A DNA stretch of 15,474 nucleotides, from positions 1-15,474 of the forward strand of contig CAMBEY010000035.1 in NCBI GenBank assembly GCA_945865705.1. The letters run 5' to 3'. Under the pieces are notes generated by a model. That model was given only the letters and a program-made list of their open reading frames with translations, was not told where the DNA came from and did no database searches. This document shows positions 1 to 6,993 of this stretch, piece after piece (within the stretch, counting starts at the first letter, position 1; each line of letters begins with the position of its first letter). The translations under genes and the position numbers were made by a program. The stretch is from Candidatus Sulfopaludibacter sp. SbA3 (lineage in GTDB: Bacteria; Acidobacteriota; Terriglobia; 2-12-FULL-54-10).

Positions 1-643
1 GGCCCCAGCGAATCACGGCGACCGGTGTCGAAAACGAGCGGCCCGCGCGGATCAGATTTTCAGCGATCTGAGGAAGCGTCTTGACGCCCATGAAGAACAC
101 CAGCGTGGACGCGCCGTGCGCGATCTTCTCCCAATCAAGGTGCGAGGCCTCTTCCTTGTCCGGGTCTTCGTGTCCGGTCAGGAACATCACGCTGGAGGCC
201 AGTTGGCGATGGGTGAGCGGGATACCCGCATAGGCTGGCACGGCGTAGCCTGCGCTGACGCCGGGAACAATCTCGAAGGGGATGCCCGCGCGGGCCACGA
301 ACTCAGCCTCTTCCCCGCCACGACCGAAGATAAACGGGTCGCCACCCTTCATCCGGCAAACGACTTTGCCTTCGCGAGCCTTGGCCACCAGAAGCGAGTT
401 GATCTCCGCCTGCTTCATGCGGTCGCCGGCGTGCATGCCGACATAGATCACCTCGGCGTCGGGACGCGCCCACAGCAGCAGCTCTGGATTAGCCAGATAA
501 TCGTGGATGATAACGTCGGCGCGGCTCAAGACTTCGTGACCCTTGAGCGTCAGCAGACCGGGATCTCCCGGCCCCGCTCCAACCAGATACACCTTCGCCG
601 CCAGATGGACCTTCGCCAGTAGTGTCGCTGCATCACGCTTCAT
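1..643 (-). CDS. cobA: Uroporphyrinogen-III C-methyltransferase (SUMT), N-terminal part, cut by window edge
   Basis: The enzyme uses S-adenosylmethionine to methylate uroporphyrinogen III at C2 and C7, giving precorrin-2, the branch point to siroheme and cobalamin, in the cytoplasm. I translated it from the ATG at 643; 214 codons are visible before the edge. The N-terminal motif VYLVGAGPGDPGLLTLKG (about residues 18-35) is the classic tetrapyrrole-methylase start. It is followed by ADVIIHDYL, the central MKGGDPFIFGRGGEE block, and PFEIVPGVSAGYAVPAYAGI with PLTHR after it, all SUMT hallmarks. A LVFFMGVKTLPQIAENL segment follows. The C-terminal part lies outside the window, so a fusion to HemD (uroporphyrinogen-III synthase), known in related bacteria, can be neither seen nor excluded. 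It sits 42 bp downstream of the small exported-protein gene on the same strand and may be co-transcribed with it. Confidence 0.95.
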   Translation of the reverse strand, partial: MKRDAATLLAKVHLAAKVYLVGAGPGDPGLLTLKGHEVLSRADVIIHDYLANPELLLWARPDAEVIYVGMHAGDRMKQAEINSLLVAKAREGKVVCRMKGGDPFIFGRGGEEAEFVARAGIPFEIVPGVSAGYAVPAYAGIPLTHRQLASSVMFLTGHEDPDKEEASHLDWEKIAHGASTLVFFMGVKTLPQIAENLIRAGRSFSTPVAVIRWG

Positions 644-685
644 AGTGCGATCTTACAACGAAGATTTGCTGAATCGTAATTTGGG

Positions 686-1399
686 TTAGAGCTTTGCCGC
701 GTCTGATCCAGCGACTTCAATCCGACCGGGCATGACGGTGAGACTGTCAATGGAGTATGGCAGGGAAAACGGCTCATCCAGTTTAACGCTGGGAAAGCGC
801 GGCCTTATGAAAAGGCTCATCAACACATCGATCAATAGCTGTGGCACGGGATAACCATTCAGGGTCAGCTCTTCGAGCTTGAACTCACCCTGCCCATTGT
901 TGCCGGAGAGCTGGCCTTCCACTCGGAGCGCGTGCTGCCCGAACAGCAAGTATCGCCATACCAACGGGACGGGCGTCGGCGAAGACTGTTTCAGAACATC
1001 AAAATCCAATTGCGCGGTTCCTACGACACGGCCGCTCTGAAACTCCACTTCGACTGCGGATACCCCACTCGGGTATGCACCGGCCAGGTCCAGCGCGAGT
1101 AACGAGTTTGATTCCTGTTGAGACACATGGATGCGATCAGGAGAAACCGTCATCGATTCAATATTTCCTGGAATCCCCGGCTTTTGAAACGCTCCGGCCC
1201 GAATGCTCTTCAGCTTAGCGTGAGCAGCGTCGGCAGCCTCACGCGTTACACCATCGGCCGCCATCAGCGCCGGAATATAGATGGCCAGCAGCATCGCAGC
1301 TTGCAGAATCCGGAGCAGCCGCAAAAGGGGAGCCTGCCTTACGGACTGTGTGCCCTGACCGTCATCGGCAAGCCGGCGATTCATATCGCGCGTCATCAT
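686..1399 (-). CDS. Predicted exported protein of unknown function
   Basis: I do not recognise a named family. The ATG at 1399 is preferred because GAGGTG (1406-1411) lies 6 nt upstream as a good Shine-Dalgarno; the GTG within that site (1408) could be read as a start but is more likely part of the ribosome-binding site. The product is 237 residues. An arginine-bearing N-terminus is followed by a hydrophobic stretch (about residues 25-47, LLRLLRILQAAMLLAIYIPA) ending in ALMA-AD, which looks like a signal peptide with a cleavage site. The mature part is rich in beta-type residues. A short motif occurs twice, IESMTVSPDRIHV at about 80-92 and IDSLTVMPGRIEV at about 217-229, hinting at an internal duplication. 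A lipid-binding or DUF2993/LmeA-like envelope role is conceivable given the AsmA neighbour 40 bp upstream, but this is inference only. Confidence 0.75.
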   Translation of the reverse strand: MMTRDMNRRLADDGQGTQSVRQAPLLRLLRILQAAMLLAIYIPALMAADGVTREAADAAHAKLKSIRAGAFQKPGIPGNIESMTVSPDRIHVSQQESNSLLALDLAGAYPSGVSAVEVEFQSGRVVGTAQLDFDVLKQSSPTPVPLVWRYLLFGQHALRVEGQLSGNNGQGEFKLEELTLNGYPVPQLLIDVLMSLFIRPRFPSVKLDEPFSLPYSIDSLTVMPGRIEVAGSDAAKL

Positions 1400-1439
1400 G
1401 TCATTCACCTCACTGGTTCAGTAGGCTAGGGCGAATTAC

Positions 1440-4289
1440 CTAGCGGGTTTGCAGCGCTGCATTGCGATTCGCTGGAATGGCCTCGACGAGCCGGAGATCG
1501 GAGAGTGGCCCGACCCACTGTTGCGCCAGCCCCTCTTTCCGGCCCTCGCTCAAACTCTCGACCGCAAGATTGAAGGCATGATCAAAACCGATCGTGCCAG
1601 TGGCTCGGTACACATCGGCGACGCGCCGGACTGCGTCTCTCGACGCCGCTGTGGCTAGAAATTCATTGATCTGAACTGACTGTTTGGCGATCTGGAAACT
1701 CGCCTTAAACTCGGAGAATTCAGCGGCCGCAGGCAATGCTTTGGCATCGGCAACAGGAGCGGAAGCAGTGGCGACAAGGGAAGCCGCGGATTGGCCGCGT
1801 TGAAACGGCCAACGGCGCACTGTGATATCCTTTCCGCTCAACTCACCGGCCCCCTGCAACTCCCGCTGTACCTGCTCCCAGTTGTCACCTGAACCCTTCA
1901 ACAACAGCTCTCCATTGAGATGACCGGCGAACAGTCCGCGCCATTCCGGAAAACGATCCGCCAACGCCTCGGCATTCACACGCTGAAACTTCGTCGACAG
2001 ATCAATTGCGAAGGGCGCATCCGACAGACGAAACATCCCTTCGCCATGCACCTCGCCATCGGCAAGGCCTGCCCGAACCTGGCTCAGCGTTAGCGCGTCC
2101 CCATCCCACTTCGCGCTTCCGGTTGCGTTAGTGAATTCCAGGCCGGCATAGAGTATCCGCGCCGCTTTGAGTTTCCCTACGGCCGCCAGCAGCGGGAATG
2201 CGCGAGGACTCACCGGTTCATTCCTGTTGAATAATGCGGAGAGCCACGAACGCTCACTGGCTGGCAACGGCTTCGCGGCTGGATCAAGATGCAACTCATC
2301 CGATTCCAGATTGAAGGAGATCGCAATGGGCAGAAGTGAGTCGGGTTCCGGGAGCGAGACGGGAGCGGGCAATAAAATGGTTGCGCCTCCGCGGAAAGCA
2401 GTATCCCCGATTTTTCCAGCAAGTGAACGCATCTGCATGGTCCGGTTACGGAACTGCACACGCGCCGAGGTCAACTCCATCGGAACGTCCAGCCGGGATA
2501 CGCGCATCTGCGCACCGGCTATATCAGCGCGTCCAGTTAACTTCACGGATGAATCGGCGGCATAGTTGACCTCCAGATTCAGCGCGGCGGAACCAGCCGT
2601 CATCGACAACCATGCGACGCGCGACTCGCCACCCAACTCACTGCTAAGCAGGGGAGCCCAGTGCAGCAGTTCGGTTAGGGCAATCTTATCGCCTCGCAGC
2701 GCAAGGCTGCGAGCCGGATTGAACAGGTTGCCGCGCGCGACGATCCGCAGTGGCCCTCCGGCGCCAAAATCCGCCGTCGCGGGGCCAGCCTCGAACTTTC
2801 CCTTCCCAAATCGTATCGGCACGGACTCCATGCGCACACGGGCGACGGGAGGAGCAGCGGCGTTCTTCGTTCCTGGCACAGAAGGCATCGCCACACCATC
2901 AGCGGCGAGCCGCTGAAATTCCGCGTGCTCGATCAGCAGCTCACCGCTCCACGCTTCGGGCAGCCCATGCATCTCGATACTGCCGCCAAGCATTCCCTTG
3001 ATCTGCAAACTCGGGTCCAGCCCCAAGGAGAATGGTTCGGCGAGAGCGCTCAGCGCGATCAGGGAGAGGTCGTTGAGCTGGGCGTCCAGCCGCAACAGTG
3101 GAGTCGTGGAAAGCTGCTCGATGCGTCCTTCCACGCGAATCCGTCCGGACTTCAACGCGCCATCCGCTGACGGCCCGCCGGGAATCGGGCCGGAAATGGG
3201 GAATGAAAGGTCCACAAGCTGGAATGCATCCTGCTGGAAATCGAGGATGCCGGAAAATTCAGCGGGAATCTCTGTGGGCCCCGGAATATCTATGGGCCTA
3301 TGACGAGGTATCTTATCCCAGCTATGCAGATCACTCATGGCGGCACGGCCCATCACGTGCAGCAGCGAAGTCGTTCCCGCGACTTCGCCGGATACGTTTA
3401 ACGATCCGTGTACGCCCTGCTCTGATCCCGCCAGCACGCCGGCGACTTCGCCGAGCAACGCATCTTCGACGCGCCAACTCAGCTTCATGGGAACGCCCGC
3501 AGCCGTCAATCCAGCGCCCGCGAAGGGGCCAATTTGGCCTTCTCCGCGAACAAGGAACGCGGGTATATGGGCGAAGGTGGAACGGCTGGGAGTTCCCGAG
3601 AACTCAATCACCCAAGGCTCATTCGGTTCACGCGGGGCTCGCAAATCAAGATCCAGCGCGCCTAGGTACAGCGTCTTCTTGCGATTGTCCAGCTTGATGT
3701 TCAACCGGCCATCTACAATTCGGATATCAGGATAATTGGAGGAGAAATCAGGAATGGCGGAATCCGCGGCGGTCCCTTCGCCAGCACCAGAGGCCGCCGC
3801 GTGCGCACCCGCCAGTGTGGAGAAATTCCATGTCCCGCCATTCTCTGTGGCTTCACGAACCAGATTGATGCTGGGCCGGACCAGCGTGATGCGGGAAAAC
3901 TCGAAGCGGCGACGCCAGATGGAGCGAAGCGCCAGCCGCGCCTCCACCATTTCGATGCGGGCCACCGGCTCGATGCCGAACCGCGGATCGTCGGCAATCT
4001 CCACATTCTCGACTTCAAAGCCCAATCCCAGACTCACACCGGAATCCAACCCACCAACCAAATGCGGATGCACGTCGCCGACGCGCACCGGGCGACCCAG
4101 ACTGATTGAAAGCGCGGCAGCAATTTCGTCCTGCAAATAATTCAGGCGCACTAGAATGGGAAGCAGCCATCCAGCCAGCAATAGACCCGCCACAAGGCCC
4201 ACGACGCGACGCTTGAAAAAACGCCGCCGCGGCGCTGGAGCAGCTAACTCCGGGGAGTCCGGGCGCTCGATTTGTTCCTGATTTGTCAC
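1440..4289 (-). CDS. Large AsmA-family envelope protein
   Basis: AsmA-like proteins are anchored in the inner membrane and span the periplasm. They are implicated in phospholipid transport to the outer membrane and its homeostasis. From the GTG at 4289 the product is 949 residues. A TTG at 4325 extends it by 12 residues, but neither start has a strong Shine-Dalgarno, so the start is tentative. A basic, proline-rich cytoplasmic tail (APAPRRRFFKRR) precedes one transmembrane helix (about residues 29-47). The AsmA N-terminal module follows: LGRPVRVGDVHPHLVGGLDSG, then VARIEMVEARLALRSIWRR and FSRITLVRPSINLVRE. The middle is a long repetitive beta-rich region. The C-terminal AsmA_2-like part includes VSRLDVPMELTSARVQFRN, GLADGEVHGEGMFRLSDAPF and GLFAGHLNGELLLKGSG. 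The length fits large AsmA/TamB-like proteins. It lies 114 bp downstream of lepB on the same strand. Confidence 0.85.
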   Translation of the reverse strand: MTNQEQIERPDSPELAAPAPRRRFFKRRVVGLVAGLLLAGWLLPILVRLNYLQDEIAAALSISLGRPVRVGDVHPHLVGGLDSGVSLGLGFEVENVEIADDPRFGIEPVARIEMVEARLALRSIWRRRFEFSRITLVRPSINLVREATENGGTWNFSTLAGAHAAASGAGEGTAADSAIPDFSSNYPDIRIVDGRLNIKLDNRKKTLYLGALDLDLRAPREPNEPWVIEFSGTPSRSTFAHIPAFLVRGEGQIGPFAGAGLTAAGVPMKLSWRVEDALLGEVAGVLAGSEQGVHGSLNVSGEVAGTTSLLHVMGRAAMSDLHSWDKIPRHRPIDIPGPTEIPAEFSGILDFQQDAFQLVDLSFPISGPIPGGPSADGALKSGRIRVEGRIEQLSTTPLLRLDAQLNDLSLIALSALAEPFSLGLDPSLQIKGMLGGSIEMHGLPEAWSGELLIEHAEFQRLAADGVAMPSVPGTKNAAAPPVARVRMESVPIRFGKGKFEAGPATADFGAGGPLRIVARGNLFNPARSLALRGDKIALTELLHWAPLLSSELGGESRVAWLSMTAGSAALNLEVNYAADSSVKLTGRADIAGAQMRVSRLDVPMELTSARVQFRNRTMQMRSLAGKIGDTAFRGGATILLPAPVSLPEPDSLLPIAISFNLESDELHLDPAAKPLPASERSWLSALFNRNEPVSPRAFPLLAAVGKLKAARILYAGLEFTNATGSAKWDGDALTLSQVRAGLADGEVHGEGMFRLSDAPFAIDLSTKFQRVNAEALADRFPEWRGLFAGHLNGELLLKGSGDNWEQVQRELQGAGELSGKDITVRRWPFQRGQSAASLVATASAPVADAKALPAAAEFSEFKASFQIAKQSVQINEFLATAASRDAVRRVADVYRATGTIGFDHAFNLAVESLSEGRKEGLAQQWVGPLSDLRLVEAIPANRNAALQTR

Positions 4290-4403
4290 AAGAATCTCGT
4301 TTTTAAATCCGAGCCGCAACTGCAAGAGAGCAGTTACGCTGAATGGTCACAGATAATCGGCAAATGTTGTCGCGCCCTTTCGGTCGCGGCTCTGTCAGAT
4401 CAA

Positions 4404-5225
4404 CTAACGAATGATATGAAACATGCGGGACCAGCGCGTCTTTTGCGGGAAGTTCAATAGCACATGGACCACGCGCGACAGATAATTCCCCGCTCCCGAC
4501 TCGCGATACTCCTCGCTGGTGGACTCAAACGACCAGTAGAGAATCAGTGGTTTGCCAACGATATTCTCGCGCGGCACAAACCCCCAGTAGCGGCTATCGG
4601 AACTCATGTCGCGATTGTCGCCCATGGCGAAGTACTTGCCTTCGGGCACCACGATCTCGCCGTCCTTAACGTAGTTGCGATACTCGTTCATCCAATCGGG
4701 AAATCCGGCACCGGAGATGAAGTCTGGAAAGCTGTCGCGAAAATTGTTGTAGTCGCCGCTCTTGTGCACAGCGAAATCCTGCATCAACCGCTCACCATTG
4801 CGGTAGACTTCTTTGTTCTCCAGCCGGATGCGATCGCCTGGAATGCCGATGACTCGCTTGACGAAATAGGTTGTGGGGTCCAGCGGATAGCGGAACACGA
4901 TGATCTGATCGCGCTCCACGTCCACGTAGGGCAGCAGCCCACTCCACATGCCGCCGGGACCGTAGCCTACCTTGTCCACCATCAGGTGGTCGCCAATCAA
5001 GAGCGAATCCTCCATCGAGGACGATGGAATCTTGAACGCTTGAATCAGAAACGTCGTCCCGAACAGCGCCAGGATCACCGTTACCACCAGCGATTCCAGG
5101 TACTCGCGCGCCGTGGACTTTCCTTCGCCGTCAGGACCATCGGACGAAGCCGGTTCCGCCGGAACAGCATCCTGCGTCGATTCCGTGTTCGCTATTTCGT
5201 TCTCATGTTCCTGACCGTTCGCCAC
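4404..5225 (-). CDS. lepB: Signal peptidase I
   Basis: This membrane serine protease of the SPase I family (S26) cleaves signal peptides from exported proteins on the outer face of the inner membrane. I chose the GTG at 5225 (273 residues): GGAG (5233-5236) lies 7 nt upstream, and it begins 4 nt after the rnc stop. Longer in-frame starts would overlap rnc. After an acidic, polar cytoplasmic tail (1-40) comes one transmembrane helix (about 43-64). The catalytic serine is in IPSSSMEDSL (Ser70). The general-base lysine is in YFVKRVIGIPGD (Lys123). Box E, AMGDNRDMSSDSRYWGFVP, is intact. The usual M-x-P-T after the serine is MEDS here. About 50 residues between the lysine box and box E form a polar insert with several aromatic residues (VHKSGDYNNF and beyond). 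Translation is probably coupled to rnc. Confidence 0.96.
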   Translation of the reverse strand: MANGQEHENEIANTESTQDAVPAEPASSDGPDGEGKSTAREYLESLVVTVILALFGTTFLIQAFKIPSSSMEDSLLIGDHLMVDKVGYGPGGMWSGLLPYVDVERDQIIVFRYPLDPTTYFVKRVIGIPGDRIRLENKEVYRNGERLMQDFAVHKSGDYNNFRDSFPDFISGAGFPDWMNEYRNYVKDGEIVVPEGKYFAMGDNRDMSSDSRYWGFVPRENIVGKPLILYWSFESTSEEYRESGAGNYLSRVVHVLLNFPQKTRWSRMFHIIR

Positions 5226-5229
5226 TTGA

Positions 5230-6003
5230 TTACTCCGCCTCAGCGTAACTTTTTTCGCTCTGCCGCACCTTGCCGAGCGCGATGCGCGCGGCAGCCTGTT
5301 GCGCAGCCTTCTTTGTTTCGCCCTCGGCCGCAGCCGCGGCCTTGCCCTCAATCAGCACCTGCACGGTGAAGATTTTGCGATGCTCGGGACCGCTCTCTTT
5401 CACCACCACATAGCGCGGCGCGGGGAGTTTGCGTTCCTGCAGCGCCTCCTGCAACTCTGTCTTATAGTCTGTGGCGGGCAGGTCGTCTCCGTCAACTGGG
5501 CCGTCAACCGATTCCAGCACCCAGCGGCGCACAAACTCACGCGCCGGCTCTAACCCGCCATCCAGATAGACCGCCGCCAGCAGCGCCTCCATGGCATCGG
5601 CGAGCAAGGCTTTCTTGCCTCGCCCACCGGCGCGCTCCTCGCCTCGACCGAGCCGCAGATACGCACCCAAGCCCAACCGCGCAGCCGCCTGATACAGATG
5701 CGCCTCACTCACCAACCGCGAGCGGCGCTTCGAAAGATCGCCCTCGCCTTCCTGCGGATGCCTTTGGATCAGAGTCTCGCTGACCAGTAACGCCAGCACC
5801 GAGTCGCCCAAATACTCCAGCAACTCATTGGATGCGTGGCGCGGCCCGCCGGTTTGCCCCGAAAGATGGGAGCGATGCGTGAGCGCCTTCTCGATCAACT
5901 CGCTCTGCGCAAAATGGTAGCCGAGTTTCGCTTCCAACTCCGGGATGTCGCCCGGAGCGGGCTGATGATGATGTCCCATGCTCACTGAATTGCCATCGCC
6001 CAC
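5230..6003 (-). CDS. rnc: Ribonuclease III
   Basis: This endonuclease cuts double-stranded RNA and is needed for rRNA maturation and mRNA turnover. The protein is 257 residues from a GTG at 6003, a little longer than the usual 220-240. An ATG at 5979 (residue 9) is an alternative, and neither has a clear Shine-Dalgarno. The N-terminal nuclease domain carries the signature NELLEYLGDSVL (Glu60, Glu63, Asp67; the usual form is NERLEFLGD). The second acidic cluster is in LLADAMEALLAAVYLDGG (Asp136, Glu139). The C-terminal dsRNA-binding domain starts at DYKTELQEALQE (about 185) and ends with the GETKKAAQQAAARIAL helix. It lies 30 nt after a TPR-protein gene and 4 nt before lepB, a pairing seen in many bacteria. 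The leader contains a 12 bp tandem repeat. Confidence 0.97.
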   Translation of the reverse strand: MGDGNSVSMGHHHQPAPGDIPELEAKLGYHFAQSELIEKALTHRSHLSGQTGGPRHASNELLEYLGDSVLALLVSETLIQRHPQEGEGDLSKRRSRLVSEAHLYQAAARLGLGAYLRLGRGEERAGGRGKKALLADAMEALLAAVYLDGGLEPAREFVRRWVLESVDGPVDGDDLPATDYKTELQEALQERKLPAPRYVVVKESGPEHRKIFTVQVLIEGKAAAAAEGETKKAAQQAAARIALGKVRQSEKSYAEAE

Positions 6004-6007
6004 TCGT

Positions 6008-6031
6008 AAACTTGTCCAGAAACTTGTCCAG
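6008..6031. repeat. 12 bp perfect tandem repeat in the rnc leader
   Basis: AAACTTGTCCAG occurs twice head to tail (6008-6019 and 6020-6031). It fills nearly the whole gap between the stop of the upstream TPR gene (TAG at 6034-6036) and the GTG of rnc. No hairpin is obvious. It may be a slippage product or part of the ribosome-binding region. Confidence 0.8.
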
Positions 6032-6033
6032 TA

Positions 6034-6993
6034 CTACGGTGCCGGAGCGGTCGGCGTGCTCACCGGCCCGCGCGCCTTCTCCACCATCGCCACCGCCTCG
6101 GCCACCAGATCGCGCGGCGCGCCGCCGGCCGTGCGCGACTTCACGCCGCCCGCCGCAGCGGCCCGCTGCAATGCGTCAATCGACTCGTCGTACTTCTTCA
6201 AAAATGAATAGGTCAGCCCCAACCGATAGAGCGGCAGCGCATCGGGCTTCTCGATCAACTTCAACGCCGCTGCATACTCCGTCTCGGCGGCGGCGTAGTC
6301 CTCCCGCATCATGGCCGTCAATCCCAGCGCCAGTCGCGCCGACGACTCGGCTTCATTGCGCGTCTGCTGCCACTGTGGCGCCGTTACGCGTGCCGGGCGA
6401 ACCGCCTTCGTCAACACCTCAATGCCCTTGCGGGCGTGCTGCTCAGCTTCCTCCACGCGGTCGTGAAAATCCGGGTCGTCGCGACTAACGCTCTCCGGCA
6501 ACGACTTCGCCAGAGTCAGCAGGGCCTGCAGATTCTCGGGATTCTCTGCCAGCGTCAGCTCGGCGTAGGTCAGCATGCGCCCCAGATCATTCTTGCGTCG
6601 GTAAGCTTCCGAAGCTGCTTGATAGGCGAACTGCTTCAGCTCAGAGTCAGGATACTGAAGCAGGAAATCCTCGACCAAGCGGATGCGCTCGTCGGCACGC
6701 TGCTCCTTCACGAACTTCTCGTACGCCGCCGTTTCCTCCGGGGACTTAGCCTGCGGCGCAGGCACAGGCGGTGCGCGACGTACCGGCGCGGGTGCGGGCG
6801 GGATAGCCTCTGGGGGAATCTCGTCAATCGAAGGAATGCCCAGCGAGTAGCGCGGTGCCTGCTGCGATGGCGTTTGTGGGGCCTGCGCGGACGCGAACAT
6901 AGACAGCGTGGCAATCCCCGCCACGATCAGGCCAACGGAATACAGGCTGCGGAAAGTGTTCATTATATCTGCGGCCACTCTCGCCGCTCTCAT
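6034..6993 (-). CDS. Secreted tetratricopeptide-repeat protein
   Basis: The product is 319 residues from the ATG at 6993, which overlaps the stop of the upstream gene as ATGA, so coupled translation is likely. An ATG at 6963 (residue 11) would give a tidier signal peptide. The hydrophobic segment SVGLIVAGIATLSMFASAQA, with an Ala-x-Ala cleavage site near residue 38, points to export. A proline-rich linker follows (residues ~40-80, PPEAIPPAPAPVRRAPPVPA). The rest is helical with TPR-like units: QYPDSELKQFAYQAASEAYR, MLTYAELTLAENPENLQALL, YAAAETEYAAALKLIEKPDA and DALPLYRLGLTYSFLKKYDE. No enzymatic motif is visible. It is probably a periplasmic scaffold that acts with the larger TPR protein encoded just upstream; its partners are unknown. 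Confidence 0.85.
   Translation of the reverse strand: MRAARVAADIMNTFRSLYSVGLIVAGIATLSMFASAQAPQTPSQQAPRYSLGIPSIDEIPPEAIPPAPAPVRRAPPVPAPQAKSPEETAAYEKFVKEQRADERIRLVEDFLLQYPDSELKQFAYQAASEAYRRKNDLGRMLTYAELTLAENPENLQALLTLAKSLPESVSRDDPDFHDRVEEAEQHARKGIEVLTKAVRPARVTAPQWQQTRNEAESSARLALGLTAMMREDYAAAETEYAAALKLIEKPDALPLYRLGLTYSFLKKYDESIDALQRAAAAGGVKSRTAGGAPRDLVAEAVAMVEKARGPVSTPTAPAP

Noticed and set aside
4371..4388. Hairpin CGCGCCC-TTTC-GGTCGCG after lepB as a terminator
   Set aside because: The stem has a mismatch and no T run follows on the minus strand, so termination is not supported.
4464..5369. 301-codon plus-strand open frame opposite lepB and rnc
   Set aside because: The opposite strand carries lepB and the end of rnc with all catalytic motifs; this frame is a shadow caused by high GC.
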